A stretch of 41,880 nt of DNA from Omnitrophica bacterium GWA2_41_15. Its GTDB lineage: Bacteria; Omnitrophota; Gorgyraeia; Gygaellales; UBA12090. Where the stretch lies: positions 1-41,880 of the forward strand of contig CAKKRH010000030.1 of assembly GCA_919902675.1 (NCBI GenBank). Reading direction: 5' to 3'. This document shows positions 16,628-29,085 of this stretch, in pieces. The notes beneath the pieces were generated by a model that was given only the letters and a program-made list of their open reading frames with translations, was not told the DNA's origin and did no database searches. Position numbers and translations under genes: made by a program. Within the stretch, counting starts at the first letter, position 1; each line of letters begins with the position of its first letter.

Positions 16628-19600
16628 ATGCCAGAACGTAAAAATTTCGCCAAAATCAAAGAAGTCTATAATATGCCGCATCTCTTGGATATCCAGCGTT
16701 TGTCTTACGCTGAATTTCTGCAGATGGAGGCATCTCCTTCACAGCGTAAGAATATCGGCCTACAGGAAGTTTTTAACGAGATTTTTCCTGTTGAAAGTTT
16801 TGACCGCCAGGTGCGCCTTGATTTTATCGGCTACAATTTAGGAAAACCAAAGTATGATGTGGATGAATGCCGCCGGCGTTCAATGAGTTATGCCGCTCCC
16901 CTGAAGGTCCGCTTCAAACTGGTCAGCCCCGGAGAAATTAAAGAGCAAGAGGCGTATTTCGGAGAAATTCCTCTTATGACCGATACCGGGACCTTTATTA
17001 TTAACGGCGATGAGAGGGTAGTGGTTTCCCAGCTTCAGCGTTCGCCGGGTGTTTCCTTTGAAGAGGAGATGCATCCTACCGGGAAAAAAATATTCCATGG
17101 CCGGGTAATCCCGTATCATGGGGCCTGGCTTGAGTTTAAGTATGATATCTCCGAAGTGATCCTGGCTTATGTGGACCATCGCCGTAATTTTCCGGTGACC
17201 CAGATTTTACGGATTATCGGCTATTCCTCCGATGAAGATATTTTAAACGCCTTTGGTTCAAAACCTTACCCGCAGATTCTCAATACCTTAAAAAAAGATT
17301 ATACTAAAAATAAAGAAGAAGCCTTAGCTGATTTCTACCGCAAGATGCGACCAGCTGAACCAATGACTCCTGAAGCGGCTGAAAATCTTTTTTATAGATT
17401 ATTTTTTGACCCCCGCCGCTATGATCTCTCCCGTGCCGGCAGGTTCATCTTAAACCGTAAACTCGGTATTGATATTTCTCTGGATAAGCGGGTACTTGAC
17501 GCCCCCACGGTAATTAAAGTAATCGAATACTTAATAAAATTAAGAGAAGGAGCCGGACAGATTGACGATATTGACCATTTAGGAAACAGGCGCATTAAGA
17601 GTGTCGGTGAACTGGTTCAAAACCAGGTGCGCATAGGTTTGACCCGTTTAGAAAAATCTATCCGGGAGCGCCTTGCGGTTTTGTCCGAATTCCATACCTT
17701 GAGCCTGCATCATTTGATAAATTCCAAACTTTTATCCAACCAGATCAAGGATTTCTTCGGACGTTCCCAGCTTTCTCAGTTTATGGATCAGGTGAATCCT
17801 TTGGCTGAGATGACCCATAAACGCAGGCTTTCCGCTCTTGGGCCGGGAGGCCTTTCCCGGGAAAGAGCGGGTTTTGAGGTCAGGGATATCCACTCTTCGC
17901 ATTACGGAAGGGTCTGTCCCGTAGAGACTCCCGAAGGACCGAATATCGGTTTAATCGCTTCACTAAGCACTTTTGCCCAGGTAAATGATTTAGGGCTGCT
18001 TGAGACTCCTTACCGTAAGGTTGAAGACGGTAAAGTTACCCGTAAGATTGAATATTTGACCGCTGATATTGAGGAGAATAAGCTTATTGCCCAGGCAAAC
18101 GCGGTTGTCGGCCCTGACGGCCATTTCCAGGAAAAAGGGGTTTCCTGCCGCCATAAGGGTGATTTTCCCAAGGCCGATCCCAAGAAGGTTGAATATATGG
18201 ATGTCAGCCCCAAACAGTTAGTTTCGGTGGCCGCCGCCTTAATACCGTTTTTGGAACATGATGATGCCAACCGCGCGCTGATGGGTTCAAATATGCAGAG
18301 GCAGGCCGTTCCCCTGATGATTACCGAATCTCCTTTTGTGGCTACTGATATGGAATATAAGGTGGCAATCGACTCCGGAGCGACGGTAGTGGCTAAGGAA
18401 GAAGGCAAGGTTAGCGCCTTTGACGGCTCAAGCATTACTGTAGGAAAGAATACTTATAAGCTGAAGAAATTTCAGCGCTCCAATGCCGATACCTGTATAA
18501 ATCAAAGGCCGCTGGTTAAATTAGGAGATAAGATAGAAAAAGGACAGGCTATTGCCGACGGAATGAGCACTGATAAGGGAGAGCTGGCTTTAGGCAAAAA
18601 TCTTTTGGTTGCCTTTATGCCCTGGCGCGGTTTTAATTTTGAGGACGCTATCCTTGTTTCTGAGAAAATTTCCAAAGAAGACATCTTTACCTCTATCCAT
18701 GTTGAAGAATTTCAGATTGAAGCAACTGAAACCCGCCTGGGGAATGAAGAGATTAGCCGGGATATTCCTAATGTTTCCGAAGAAAGCCTTAAAGACCTGG
18801 ATAAGGACGGAATTATCCGCGTTGGCGCGGAGGTGCACCCCGGCGCGATACTGGTGGGCAGGGTTACCCCTAAGACTGAATCCGAACTTTCCTCCGAAGA
18901 ACGGCTTTTAAGGGCGATATTCGGCGAGAAGGCCGGAGATGTCCGGGATACCTCATTGGTGGTCCCTCCGGGAGTGGAAGGCGTAGTAGTAGATATCCAT
19001 GTCTTCCAGCGTAAAGACAGAGGCAGGAAATCCAAGGAAGAAAAGAAACAGGAATTGGCCAAAATCCGCGAGATCAAGGCTTACTATAAACAGGAAATAG
19101 AATTTGTTGAAGAAGAAAAGATTCTTCGCCTGAGCAAGTTTCTGGGTGTGGATAGAAATAAATTAGACCGTATTGATTATAGAGCTAATGAAGAAGCGGC
19201 TGTCCTAACCGCTTCTTTTGAAGAACAGATTAAGGAATTATTAACTGAACAGGAACAGGAAATAGAAAAGGTCCACCGCGGCGATGAGCTCCCTCCGGGA
19301 GTTCTCAAGCGGGTAGTCGTGTATGTCGCCATTAAGAGAAAGCTGGCGGTAGGGGATAAGCTTGCCGGGCGCCACGGCAATAAAGGAGTGCTCGCCCGGA
19401 TACTTCCCGAAGAAGATATGCCATTTTTGGCGGACGGCACTCCGGTGGAAATAGTGCTCAATCCTTTGGGTGTGCCTTCGCGTATGAATGTAGGGCAGAT
19501 TTTAGAGACTCATTTAGGCTGGGCGGCTCATGCCTTGGGGATAAAAATCTCCAGTCCGGTCTTTGACGGCGCCGCCGAAAGCGAGATAAAAGATATGCTT

Positions 19601-20035
19601 AAAAAGGCCGGCCTTCCTGAAGACGGCAAAATTCAGCTATATGACGGTTATAACGGGCTTCCTTTTTCTCAGAAGGCAACCGTAGGTTATATTTATATGA
19701 TGAAATTGAACCATATGGTTGATGAAAAAATTCATGCCCGTTCAATAGGCCCATATTCTTTGGTTACTCAGCAGCCTTTAGGCGGAAAAGCCCAGTTCGG
19801 CGGACAGAGATTTGGTGAAATGGAAGTCTGGGCCCTGGAGGCCTATGGCGCGGCCTATGCCCTCCAGGAAATGCTTACGGTAAAGTCTGATGATGTCAAG
19901 GGCCGGACCCGTATTTATGAAAATATAGTAAAGGGTGAACAGAAGCTCGATTCCAGCACTCCAGAGTCTTTCAACGTTTTGATAAAAGAATTACAGGGTT
20001 TAGCTTTAGATATAAAAACTCAGATTACTAAGTAG
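16628..20035 (+). CDS. rpoB: DNA-directed RNA polymerase subunit beta
   Basis: [45 protein letters not shown]...; ATG 16628 ([23 protein letters not shown]) preferred over GTG 16580. Confidence 0.97.
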   Translation: MPERKNFAKIKEVYNMPHLLDIQRLSYAEFLQMEASPSQRKNIGLQEVFNEIFPVESFDRQVRLDFIGYNLGKPKYDVDECRRRSMSYAAPLKVRFKLVSPGEIKEQEAYFGEIPLMTDTGTFIINGDERVVVSQLQRSPGVSFEEEMHPTGKKIFHGRVIPYHGAWLEFKYDISEVILAYVDHRRNFPVTQILRIIGYSSDEDILNAFGSKPYPQILNTLKKDYTKNKEEALADFYRKMRPAEPMTPEAAENLFYRLFFDPRRYDLSRAGRFILNRKLGIDISLDKRVLDAPTVIKVIEYLIKLREGAGQIDDIDHLGNRRIKSVGELVQNQVRIGLTRLEKSIRERLAVLSEFHTLSLHHLINSKLLSNQIKDFFGRSQLSQFMDQVNPLAEMTHKRRLSALGPGGLSRERAGFEVRDIHSSHYGRVCPVETPEGPNIGLIASLSTFAQVNDLGLLETPYRKVEDGKVTRKIEYLTADIEENKLIAQANAVVGPDGHFQEKGVSCRHKGDFPKADPKKVEYMDVSPKQLVSVAAALIPFLEHDDANRALMGSNMQRQAVPLMITESPFVATDMEYKVAIDSGATVVAKEEGKVSAFDGSSITVGKNTYKLKKFQRSNADTCINQRPLVKLGDKIEKGQAIADGMSTDKGELALGKNLLVAFMPWRGFNFEDAILVSEKISKEDIFTSIHVEEFQIEATETRLGNEEISRDIPNVSEESLKDLDKDGIIRVGAEVHPGAILVGRVTPKTESELSSEERLLRAIFGEKAGDVRDTSLVVPPGVEGVVVDIHVFQRKDRGRKSKEEKKQELAKIREIKAYYKQEIEFVEEEKILRLSKFLGVDRNKLDRIDYRANEEAAVLTASFEEQIKELLTEQEQEIEKVHRGDELPPGVLKRVVVYVAIKRKLAVGDKLAGRHGNKGVLARILPEEDMPFLADGTPVEIVLNPLGVPSRMNVGQILETHLGWAAHALGIKISSPVFDGAAESEIKDMLKKAGLPEDGKIQLYDGYNGLPFSQKATVGYIYMMKLNHMVDEKIHARSIGPYSLVTQQPLGGKAQFGGQRFGEMEVWALEAYGAAYALQEMLTVKSDDVKGRTRIYENIVKGEQKLDSSTPESFNVLIKELQGLALDIKTQITK

Positions 20036-20053
20036 TTAACCAGCAACCAATAA

Positions 20054-20136
20054 TCGCTGAACTACGCGGAGCAGTACGCAGAACTACGCACAACTTGTAT
20101 TGCGTGGTTCCGCGCAGAGTTCAGCGTTGTTCCGCG
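20054..20136. repeat. GAACTACGC-type palindromic element before rpoC
   Basis: CGCTGAACT...AGTTCAGCG 9-bp arms; repeated GAACTACGC/TACGCAGAACTACGC and TTCCGCGC; related sequence at 29006-29074. Confidence 0.7.
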
Positions 20137-20156
20137 CCCGAGCGGAGCGAGGGTAA

Positions 20157-23100
20157 ATGGCACAAGAAATAGTTAATTTTGATTCTATAACAATTAAAAT
20201 AGCTTCGCCCCAGGTAATCCACTCCTGGTCAAAGGGTGAGATTAGAAAGGCCGAGACTATAAATTATCGTACCCTTAAACCTGAGAAGGGTGGACTTTTT
20301 TGTGAAAAGATATTCGGCCCGGTAAAAGATTGGGAGTGCAACTGCGGAAAATATAAGGGGATAAAGTTTAAAGGTATCACCTGCGATAGATGCGGGGTAA
20401 CCATTGACCGCTCTTCGGTCAGGCGAGAGCGGATGGGCCATATTGAGCTGGCTTGCCCGGTTACCCATATTTGGTTCTTCAAGGCGGTCCCCAGCCGTTT
20501 ATCCGCCATATTAGGCTTAGGCTTAAGGGAGCTGGAGAAAGTAATCTATTATGAAGAATATGTGGTTATTGACCCTCAGGATACACCTTTAAAGAAAAGA
20601 GAATTGCTTAGTGAAGAAAAATACCAGGCCTGTTTAGAGAAATACGGCGCTAGTTTTAAGGCCAAGATCGGCGCGGAGGCAATCCGGGATATGCTTAAAG
20701 AGGCTGACCTTGATGAGCTTTGCGCCAAGATGCGTAAGAGTTTAGACAAAGGCAAGGACACCCCTTCCAACCGCAAGACTGTAAAGATTCTTAAATTAGT
20801 TGAGGATATAAAAAACTCCGGCAATAAGGCGGAGTGGATGGTTTTAGAAGTCCTTCCGGTGATCCCTCCGGATCTGCGTCCTCTAGTTCCTCTAGATGGC
20901 GGAAGATTTGCCACTTCTGATTTGAATGATCTATATCGCAGGGTGATTAACCGCAATAACCGCCTCAAGAAATTAATGGAATTGAATGCCCCGGAGATAA
21001 TCATCCGTAATGAAAAGAGAATGCTTCAGGAGGCAGTGGACGCCCTTTTGGATAATGGAAGGCACGGCCGGGCGGTTATGGGGGCGAGCAGCCGGCCCTT
21101 AAAGTCGTTATCGGATATGCTTAAAGGAAAACAAGGACGTTTCCGTCAGAATCTCCTGGGAAAGCGGGTAGATTATTCCGGGAGATCGGTAATTGTGGTC
21201 GGGCCGGAGTTGAAGATGAATGAGTGCGGCCTGCCTAAACAGATGGCCCTAGAGCTCTTTGAGCCGTTTATCATCAAGAAACTCCGGGAAAAGGGATTTG
21301 TTCACAGTATTAAAGGCGCTAAAAGGATGGTGGAAAGAGCCAAGATTGAGGTCTGGGACATCTTAGATGAGGTGATCAAAGACCATCCGGTGATGTTAAA
21401 TCGCGCTCCTACTTTGCACCGTTTAAGTATTCAGGCCTTTCAGCCGGTTCTTATTGAAGGAAAAGCCATTAAGATACATCCTTTGGTCTGCACCGCTTTT
21501 AACGCGGATTTTGACGGCGATCAGATGGCTGTGCATGTGCCGCTGTCATTAGAGGCCCAGGCTGAGACTAAACTGTTGATGCTTTCGGTAAACAATGTAT
21601 TCTCCCCAGCTGACGGGCGCCCGATTATCAGCCCTACCCAGGATATTGTTTTGGGCTGTTGTTACCTGACCAAGGAAAAGCCTCATGCCAAAGGTGAAGG
21701 AAAGATATTCTCTTCTTGTGATGAGGTTTTGACGGCTCACAGTGATGACGCCGTAGATTTAAATGCCAAGATAAAGGTGAGAATCAGCTCGGTGTTTGAT
21801 TTAGCTCAAACTCAATTGATTGAAGAAAAACAGATAATCGAGACTACGGTGGGAAGGGTTATATTTAACAATACTCTGCCTGAAGGTTTTGGTTTTATTA
21901 ATTTGGAAATGAATAAGAGCCGCATAGGGCAGGTGGTGGCCGACTGTTACAAAAGATTCGGCCATATGGAAACAATCAGGCTTTTAGACAGGCTTAAGAC
22001 ATTAGGTTTTGAATACGCGACACTAGGCGGAATGTCTATTTCCATTGATGATTTGAAAGTCCCCCAGGCAAAAGGCGAAATCCTGAAAGAGGTTATGCAG
22101 GAAGTAGCCAAGGTTGAAGGGCAATACCGTAAAGGCATCATTACCGACGGCGAGAGATACAATAAAGTTATCGATATCTGGACTCATACTACCGATAGGA
22201 TTTCCGAACTTCTTTTTAAGGAAATGGAACAGTTTAATCCTATATTCATGATGGCTGATTCCGGGGCCAGAGGCTCGCGCCTGCAGATCAGACAGTTGGC
22301 CGGGATGCGCGGGCTTATGGCCAAACCATCGGGTGAAATTATCGAGAATCCGATAACCGCTAATTTCCGCGAAGGATTAACCGTCCTGGAATATTTTATT
22401 TCAACCCATGGAGCCAGAAAAGGGCTGGCGGATACGGCCCTGAAGACCGCTGATGCAGGTTATCTCACCCGTAGGCTGGTGGATGTGGCTCAGGAAGTCA
22501 TTATAAATGAGATAGATTGCGGCACCCTTAACGGAATAACTCTTGCTTCGATTTCTGAGGGTGATGATATGGTGGTTTCCTTGAAGGATCGCATCACCGG
22601 AAGAACGGCTTTGGATAACGTGGTGGATATCATTACTGACGAGACTGTGGTGGATGCAGGAAGCGAGGTTACCGAAGAAAAGGCGGATATGATTGAGCGC
22701 TTAGGCATTGAAAAAATTCGTATCCGCAGCGTCTTGACCTGCGAGTCTGAGCGTGGAGTCTGCGCCAAATGTTACGGCAGGAGTCTGGCTACCGGAAGGC
22801 TGGTTGAAATAGGTGAGGCGGTGGGAGTAATTGCCGCTCAAAGTATCGGCGAGCCGGGAACCCAGCTAACCATGAGGACTTTTCATATCGGAGGGACAGC
22901 GTCGCGCGTGGTAGAGCAATCTTCGCTGAAAGCCAAAAATAAAGGTAATGTCAAGTATCATAATTTAAGGGTGGTCCATAAAGATAAGGAATTTATAGTC
23001 TTAAACCGTAACGGCGCGATAAGTGTTAATAATGAGCAAGGCAGGGAACTGGAGAGGTATTCCATACCGCAGGGCGCGTTTATCAGCATTGCCGAGGGTA

Positions 23101-24206
23101 AAGAAACAAATAAGGGAGAGGTTTTTGTCCGTTGGGACCCTTACACTTCACCGATACTTACCGAAGTAAAAGGCAGGGCTAAATTTGAGGATATGCAGGA
23201 AGGCAAGACTATGCGCGAGGAACTTAATCCGGTTACCGGAGTTACCGAGCGCGTGGTAGTCGAGCATAAGGCTGAATATCATCCTCAGATCATCATTCTT
23301 GATTCCAAGGATGAGGTTTTAGGCATATATCCTTTGCCGATAGGCGCGCATATTATGGTTAAGGACGGCGAGACCGCCGAGGCGGGTGAGTTGGTGGCCA
23401 AGATTCCCCGGGTTTCCGGAAAGACGCGCGATATCACCGGAGGTTTGCCCCGGGTAGCGGAGTTGTTTGAAGCCCGTAGGCCTAAGGATCCGGCGGTAAT
23501 CAGCGAAATAGACGGTTTTGTGGAATTTAGCGAGAGCAAGAAAAATCAAAGAGAGATTGTGGTGAGAAGCTCAACCGGGATGAAGCGCGAATACGCTATC
23601 CCCCACGGCAAACATCCTAATGTGTACAAGGGCGACCGGGTCAACGCCGGCCAGCAGCTCACCGATGGGCCGGTGGTTTTGCAGGATATATTGCGGGTTT
23701 CCGGAGACAAAGTTTTGCAGGAATATTTAGTTAATGAAATTCAGGAGGTCTACCGCCTTCAGGGTGTGCGTATCAACGACAAACATATAGAAGTAATTAT
23801 CCGGCAGATGTTAAAGAAGGTGCGCATAGAAGACGCGGGAGACACGGATTTTCTCTCCGGCCAGCATATAGATAAAATTAAGTTTCAGAAGGAAAATTCC
23901 CGGGTGGTTAAGAAGGGCGGAAAGTCGGCTTCGGCAACTCCGCTTCTTTTAGGAATTACCAAGGCTTCGCTGACTACCGAAAGTTTTATTTCAGCAGCTA
24001 GTTTTCAGGAGACTACCCGGGTGCTTACTGAGGCGGCGGCTTCCGGTAAGAAGGATGATCTTCTGGGCTTGAAAGAGAATGTCATCGTCGGTCATCTTAT
24101 CCCCGCGGGGACCGGTTTAAAGATACACCAGAATATTGAAGTGGTTAGGGAAGCCTCTGGCGGGCCTAAGGCGGTAAAGGAAGAGCTTTCCGCGGCGGCA
24201 GCTTAA
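20157..24206 (+). CDS. rpoC: DNA-directed RNA polymerase subunit beta'
   Basis: [71 protein letters not shown]. Confidence 0.98.
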   Translation: MAQEIVNFDSITIKIASPQVIHSWSKGEIRKAETINYRTLKPEKGGLFCEKIFGPVKDWECNCGKYKGIKFKGITCDRCGVTIDRSSVRRERMGHIELACPVTHIWFFKAVPSRLSAILGLGLRELEKVIYYEEYVVIDPQDTPLKKRELLSEEKYQACLEKYGASFKAKIGAEAIRDMLKEADLDELCAKMRKSLDKGKDTPSNRKTVKILKLVEDIKNSGNKAEWMVLEVLPVIPPDLRPLVPLDGGRFATSDLNDLYRRVINRNNRLKKLMELNAPEIIIRNEKRMLQEAVDALLDNGRHGRAVMGASSRPLKSLSDMLKGKQGRFRQNLLGKRVDYSGRSVIVVGPELKMNECGLPKQMALELFEPFIIKKLREKGFVHSIKGAKRMVERAKIEVWDILDEVIKDHPVMLNRAPTLHRLSIQAFQPVLIEGKAIKIHPLVCTAFNADFDGDQMAVHVPLSLEAQAETKLLMLSVNNVFSPADGRPIISPTQDIVLGCCYLTKEKPHAKGEGKIFSSCDEVLTAHSDDAVDLNAKIKVRISSVFDLAQTQLIEEKQIIETTVGRVIFNNTLPEGFGFINLEMNKSRIGQVVADCYKRFGHMETIRLLDRLKTLGFEYATLGGMSISIDDLKVPQAKGEILKEVMQEVAKVEGQYRKGIITDGERYNKVIDIWTHTTDRISELLFKEMEQFNPIFMMADSGARGSRLQIRQLAGMRGLMAKPSGEIIENPITANFREGLTVLEYFISTHGARKGLADTALKTADAGYLTRRLVDVAQEVIINEIDCGTLNGITLASISEGDDMVVSLKDRITGRTALDNVVDIITDETVVDAGSEVTEEKADMIERLGIEKIRIRSVLTCESERGVCAKCYGRSLATGRLVEIGEAVGVIAAQSIGEPGTQLTMRTFHIGGTASRVVEQSSLKAKNKGNVKYHNLRVVHKDKEFIVLNRNGAISVNNEQGRELERYSIPQGAFISIAEGKETNKGEVFVRWDPYTSPILTEVKGRAKFEDMQEGKTMREELNPVTGVTERVVVEHKAEYHPQIIILDSKDEVLGIYPLPIGAHIMVKDGETAEAGELVAKIPRVSGKTRDITGGLPRVAELFEARRPKDPAVISEIDGFVEFSESKKNQREIVVRSSTGMKREYAIPHGKHPNVYKGDRVNAGQQLTDGPVVLQDILRVSGDKVLQEYLVNEIQEVYRLQGVRINDKHIEVIIRQMLKKVRIEDAGDTDFLSGQHIDKIKFQKENSRVVKKGGKSASATPLLLGITKASLTTESFISAASFQETTRVLTEAAASGKKDDLLGLKENVIVGHLIPAGTGLKIHQNIEVVREASGGPKAVKEELSAAAA

Positions 24207-24239
24207 TAGCGAGTATCGAATAACGAAGAAGGATAGAAA

Positions 24240-24641
24240 ATGCCAACAATTTCTCAGCTTATCAGGCTTGGACGGATAAAAAAAGCAAAAAAATCTAAAT
24301 CGCCGGCGCTTAAAAATTGCCCTCAGCGAAGAGGAGTGTGCCTTCAGGTGAAGACCATGACTCCTAAGAAACCCAATTCAGCATTACGTAAGATTGCCAG
24401 GACCCGTCTCACCACCGGTATAGAGGTTACTTCTTATATTCCCGGGGAAGGACATAATTTACAGGAACATTCCATAGTCTTGGTCAGGGGCGGAAGGGTT
24501 AAGGATTTACCCGGAGTAAGGTATCATATTGTTCGGGGCACCCTGGATACCGCCGGTGTGCAAAACAGGAGAAAATCACGCTCAAAATACGGAGCCAAGA
24601 GACCTAAAGAGGCCGCCCAGGGAGCTGGTAAAACTAAATAA
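24240..24641 (+). CDS. rpsL: 30S ribosomal protein S12
   Basis: [12 protein letters not shown]...[22 protein letters not shown]...[16 protein letters not shown]. Confidence 0.98.
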   Translation: MPTISQLIRLGRIKKAKKSKSPALKNCPQRRGVCLQVKTMTPKKPNSALRKIARTRLTTGIEVTSYIPGEGHNLQEHSIVLVRGGRVKDLPGVRYHIVRGTLDTAGVQNRRKSRSKYGAKRPKEAAQGAGKTK

Positions 24642-24713
24642 TTTTTTTGAGTTGCTCGAGTTATCGAATTAAATCCGAAAATAACTCAACAAACTCGTAT
24701 GAATCGAGGATAG

Positions 24714-25184
24714 ATGAGAAGAAGAAAAGCGCCAGAAAGAGAAGTTCGTTTAGACCCCAAGTATAACAGCAAGACCGTTACCAAATTTATCAATATGGTA
24801 ATGAACAGGGGCAAAAAATCGATTGCCGAGAGAATAGTTTACGGCGCCTTTGAGATAATGAGGCTAAAGCTTAATGACCAGGACGCGCTTAAGCTCTTTC
24901 ATAAGGCCATTGATAACGTCAGGCCGCGTCTGGAAGTAAAGCCGCGCCGGGTGGGTGGAGCCACCTACCAGGTTCCTATTGAGGTGCGTCAAGACAGAGG
25001 GACATCAATATCAATGCGCTGGTTAAGGGACTTTGCCAGAAATAAAAAAGGTAAGGCCATGATTGACAGGCTTGCTGATGAGTTGATTTCAGCTTATAAG
25101 GGTGAAGGTTCGGCGATAAAAAAGCGTGATGATATGCATAAGATGGCAGAGTCTAATAAGGCTTACGCTCATTTCCGCTGGTAG
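24714..25184 (+). CDS. rpsG: 30S ribosomal protein S7
   Basis: [45 protein letters not shown]. Confidence 0.97.
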   Translation: MRRRKAPEREVRLDPKYNSKTVTKFINMVMNRGKKSIAERIVYGAFEIMRLKLNDQDALKLFHKAIDNVRPRLEVKPRRVGGATYQVPIEVRQDRGTSISMRWLRDFARNKKGKAMIDRLADELISAYKGEGSAIKKRDDMHKMAESNKAYAHFRW

Positions 25185-25188
25185 AAAA

Positions 25189-27285
25189 ATGCAAAGACAA
25201 TTTACTTTAGATAAAATAAGAAATATTGGGATAGTAGCCCATATAGATGCCGGTAAAACCACAACCACCGAACGTATTCTTTTTTATACCGGCAGGACCT
25301 ATAAAATCGGCGAGGTCCATGAAGGGACCGCGATTATGGATTGGATGCCTCAGGAGCAGGAGCGCGGCATTACCATTACCTCGGCTTGCACTACTTGTTT
25401 TTGGCAGGATTGTCGAATTAACATTATTGATACCCCTGGGCATGTGGATTTTACTATTGAGGTTGAAAGATCTTTAAAGGTTTTAGACGGGGCAGTAGTC
25501 TTATTTGACGGAGTAAACGGGGTTGAGCCGCAATCTGAAACAGTCTGGCGTCAGGCGGATAGATACGGCGTGCCGCGGATATGCTTTGTGAATAAAATGG
25601 ACCGGCCCGGTTCAAGCGTGAGCGAAACAGTAAAACATATACATGATCGCTTGGGGGCGAATGCCGCGGCAGTGCAGATTCCTTATGGCATCGAAGATAA
25701 CCTCAAGGGAATGGTGGATATAATTGAGGATAAGCTTTATCTCTACGATGATCAGACGGGCAAAGGGTATAGCGCGGTAGATGTGCCTGAGGAATTGAAG
25801 ATAGCCGTAAAAGAGGCCCAGGGTAAATTGATAGAGCATCTGGCGGAAGCCGACGAAGAAATAATGCGGTATTATGTGGAGAATAAGTATCCCGCGAAAG
25901 ATATAATTAAGAAGGCCATCCGTAGGCAGGTTATCAATAATGCTTTTGTTCCTGTATTTTGCGGCGCTTCTTTTAAAAATAAAGGCGTTCAGCCTTTATT
26001 AGACGCGGTGTGCGCTTATTTACCGGCTCCCTCGGATCGGGTGAATATCAAAGGTATAGATCCGGCAACAGACCAATACGAAGAGCGCTTAGTCAGCGAT
26101 GACGCTCCTTTCTGTGGTTTTTCTTTTAAGGTTGCTTCCGACCCCTATGTGGGTAAGCTTAATTTTGTGCGGGTTTATTCCGGGATGCTAAAGGCCGGAA
26201 CCTATATCTATAATTCCAGCAAGCGGGAAAGAGAAAGAGTAACAAAAATAGTTTTAATGCACGCCAATAAGCAGGAAATTGTAGATAGTGTGGCAACCGG
26301 AGACATCTGCGCCCTGGTAGGACTTAAAGACACCAAGACCGGAGATACCCTTTGTGATGAAAAGGACCAGATAGTACTGGAAGCGATGCATTTTCCTGAG
26401 CCGGTTATTTCTCAGGCGGTTGAGCCAAAAACCAAATCCGATCAGGAAAAGATGGGTATGGCCTTAAGGAAGCTGATGGATGAGGATCCGTCTCTGAAGG
26501 TCAAGTATAATCATGAAACAGGTCAAACCATAATGTCGGGGATGGGGCAATTGCACCTGGATATAATTATAGACAGGATGCAGAGGGAATTCAACGTGCT
26601 GGCCATGGTGGGACAGCCCCAGGTTGCCTATAAAGAAACCCTGACCAAGAAGATTATTTCAACCGGTAAGTTTGTTCAGCAGTCGGGAGGCCGCGGGCAA
26701 TACGGACATTGTGTTTTAGAGATGCAGCCGCATGAAACTCCCGGGGCAGGGGTAACTTTTGAAGATAAGCTTAAGGGCGGAGTAATCCCTCGGGAATATA
26801 TTCCAGCAGTCAGGAATGGAGTTATGGCCAGCGCCAAGAGCGGGATTTTAGCCGGCTATCCGGTTACGGATGTGGCGGTTACTTTAATTGACGGCTCATA
26901 TCATGATGTGGATTCTTCAGAGCTATCCTTTCAGATGGCCGGATCTATCGCCTTCAGTGACGGCATGAGGCAGGCTTCTTCTATTTTGCTGGAGCCGATT
27001 ATGGATATGGAGGTTATCGTTCCGGAAGAATTTATGGGCACTATTATTGGCGACTTGAATTCACGCCGGGCAAAAATAGTTTCTTTGGGTCAGCGTGCCA
27101 ATGCCAGAATTATCAGGTGCACCGTTCCTTTGGCGGAGATATTTAATTATGCCACCATTATCCGCTCTATGACCCAGGGGAGAGCGAGTTATTCAATGGA
27201 GCCCTCCTTTTATCACGAGGTGCCTTCACATATAGCGCAGAAGATAACTGAAAGAGGTACCGCTGTCCAGAGGTTCGGTGTATAA
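25189..27285 (+). CDS. fusA: Elongation factor G
   Basis: [29 protein letters not shown] 25189 ([14 protein letters not shown]) preferred over 25126 ORF start. Confidence 0.97.
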   Translation: MQRQFTLDKIRNIGIVAHIDAGKTTTTERILFYTGRTYKIGEVHEGTAIMDWMPQEQERGITITSACTTCFWQDCRINIIDTPGHVDFTIEVERSLKVLDGAVVLFDGVNGVEPQSETVWRQADRYGVPRICFVNKMDRPGSSVSETVKHIHDRLGANAAAVQIPYGIEDNLKGMVDIIEDKLYLYDDQTGKGYSAVDVPEELKIAVKEAQGKLIEHLAEADEEIMRYYVENKYPAKDIIKKAIRRQVINNAFVPVFCGASFKNKGVQPLLDAVCAYLPAPSDRVNIKGIDPATDQYEERLVSDDAPFCGFSFKVASDPYVGKLNFVRVYSGMLKAGTYIYNSSKRERERVTKIVLMHANKQEIVDSVATGDICALVGLKDTKTGDTLCDEKDQIVLEAMHFPEPVISQAVEPKTKSDQEKMGMALRKLMDEDPSLKVKYNHETGQTIMSGMGQLHLDIIIDRMQREFNVLAMVGQPQVAYKETLTKKIISTGKFVQQSGGRGQYGHCVLEMQPHETPGAGVTFEDKLKGGVIPREYIPAVRNGVMASAKSGILAGYPVTDVAVTLIDGSYHDVDSSELSFQMAGSIAFSDGMRQASSILLEPIMDMEVIVPEEFMGTIIGDLNSRRAKIVSLGQRANARIIRCTVPLAEIFNYATIIRSMTQGRASYSMEPSFYHEVPSHIAQKITERGTAVQRFGV

Positions 27286-27296
27286 GCAAAATAACT

Positions 27297-27339
27297 CTAC
27301 CTGCTTTAGATGAGCAGGCCTGTCTACTAAAGCAGGTAG
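27297..27339 (+). terminator. Perfect 12-bp stem-loop between fusA and tuf (terminator/processing candidate)
   Basis: CTACCTGCTTTA...TAAAGCAGGTAG; no obvious 3' U-tract. Confidence 0.4.
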
Positions 27340-27400
27340 GTTCCAGGCTCTAAGTGTGTGATTTGCTTATCGGTATTCATAATTACGAAAGGAGTTGAAT

Positions 27401-28603
27401 ATGGCTAAAGAAAAATTTGTAAGATCAAAACCGCATGTAAATGTCGGAACCATCGGTCATGTAGACCACGGGAAAACCACTCTCACTTCAGCAATTACTT
27501 GTGTGTTACATAAAAAAGGTTTTGCCGAGGCCAGGGCCTACGACAGTATTGATAACGCTCCCGAGGAAAGGGAGAGAGGGGTTACTATTAATATCTCCCA
27601 TGTGGAGTATCAAACCGACGAGCGCCATTATGCTCATATTGATTGTCCCGGCCACGCCGATTTTATTAAAAATATGATTACCGGAGCGGCCCAGATGGAT
27701 GGGGCGATATTGGTGGTTTCCGCGGCTGACGGCCCGATGCCCCAGACCAGGGAGCATATCTTATTGGCCCGTCAGGTGAATGTCCCGGCAATGGTAGTGT
27801 TTTTAAATAAGGTGGATATGGTCGAGGACAAGGAGTTGATTGATTTGGTTGAGATGGAGGTCAGGGATTTGCTTACCAAATACAATTTTCCCGGAGACAA
27901 AACTCCAATCATCAAAGGCTCGGGGTTAAACGCGATGAATTGCGCCTGCGCCAAGGATGATTGCCCTAATTGTAAGCCGATATTTGAATTGATGAAGGCC
28001 GTGGATTCCTTTATTCCGCTTCCCAAGAGAGACCTGGATAAGCCGTTCTTGATGGCGGTTGAAGATGTGTTCTCTATTGAAGGCCGCGGCACAGTCGGTA
28101 CCGGGAGAATAGAGCGTGGCAAGGTTAAGCTTAACGAGAGCGTGGATATCGTGGGCTTGAGGCCTGAGATAGGCAAAACCGTAGTTACCGGAATTGAGAT
28201 GTTCCGTAAGCTTTTGGATGAGGGTATGGCCGGAGATAATGTCGGGCTTCTCTTAAGAGGCGTTGATAAACAAACCTTAGAGAGAGGGATGGTTTTGGCG
28301 GCTCCGGGTTCAATTACTCCTCATACTAAATTCAAGGCCCAGATTTATATTTTGTCTAAGGAAGAAGGCGGAAGGCATACCCCGTTTTTTAAAGGATACC
28401 GGCCCCAGTTTTATTTTCGGACAACAGACGTTACCGGGGATTGTCATCTTCCAGAAGGCGTGGAAATGGTCATGCCCGGGGATAATATTCAGCTTGAGGT
28501 AGAACTGATAATACCGATTGCCATGGAAAAAGAATCCCGTTTTGCCATACGTGAGGGCGGACATACCGTCGGAGCGGGAGTTGTTTCTGAGATTATAAAG
28601 TAA
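27401..28603 (+). CDS. tuf: Elongation factor Tu
   Basis: [62 protein letters not shown]; strong SD AAGGAG before ATG 27401. Confidence 0.97.
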   Translation: MAKEKFVRSKPHVNVGTIGHVDHGKTTLTSAITCVLHKKGFAEARAYDSIDNAPEERERGVTINISHVEYQTDERHYAHIDCPGHADFIKNMITGAAQMDGAILVVSAADGPMPQTREHILLARQVNVPAMVVFLNKVDMVEDKELIDLVEMEVRDLLTKYNFPGDKTPIIKGSGLNAMNCACAKDDCPNCKPIFELMKAVDSFIPLPKRDLDKPFLMAVEDVFSIEGRGTVGTGRIERGKVKLNESVDIVGLRPEIGKTVVTGIEMFRKLLDEGMAGDNVGLLLRGVDKQTLERGMVLAAPGSITPHTKFKAQIYILSKEEGGRHTPFFKGYRPQFYFRTTDVTGDCHLPEGVEMVMPGDNIQLEVELIIPIAMEKESRFAIREGGHTVGAGVVSEIIK

Positions 28604-28604
28604 A

Positions 28605-28692
28605 ACGCGCGATTTCGCGCTAATTTTTATTCGCGAATATTCTTGCCTGTTTGTCAGGCTGGATGCGGGTATGATTCGCGAGAATTCGCGCC
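28605..28692. repeat. TTCGCGC-type palindromic element before rpsJ
   Basis: CGCGCGATTTCGCGC...ATTCGCGAATATTC...GATTCGCGAGAATTCGCGCC; AATTCGCGCCTAAAA shared with 13183-13197. Confidence 0.65.
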
Positions 28693-28705
28693 TAAAAAAA
28701 AGAGA

Positions 28706-29005
28706 ATGCAAAAAATTCGTATAAAACTGAAGGCCTACGATCACCGCGTATTAGATCAGGCAGTGGCAGAGATAGTGGAAACCGGCAAGAGAACAGGGGC
28801 AAAGGTTTCCGGGCCCATCCCTCTTCCGGTTAAGCGTGAGATCTACACGGTGAATCGTTCGCCGGTCATTGATAAAAAATCCAGGGAACAGTTTTATTTA
28901 ATTACCCATAAGCGTCTTATGGAATTGAATGAGCCTACTGCCAAGACAATCGATGCTCTTCGCAAGCTCAATCTTCCGGCAGGCGTAGATGTGGAAATAA
29001 AATAA
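28706..29005 (+). CDS. rpsJ: 30S ribosomal protein S10
   Basis: [46 protein letters not shown] 28706 preferred over 28643. Confidence 0.97.
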   Translation: MQKIRIKLKAYDHRVLDQAVAEIVETGKRTGAKVSGPIPLPVKREIYTVNRSPVIDKKSREQFYLITHKRLMELNEPTAKTIDALRKLNLPAGVDVEIK

Positions 29006-29074
29006 ACGCGGAACTTTCGCGGAACTACGCATAACCTATATTACGTTATTGCGCGTAAAGTTCTGCATAGTTGA
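29006..29074. repeat. GAACTACGC-type palindromic element before rplC
   Basis: GCGGAACTTTCGCGGAACTACGCATAACCTATATTACGTTATTGCGCGTAAAGTTC. Confidence 0.65.
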
Positions 29075-29085
29075 GCGAGAATAAA

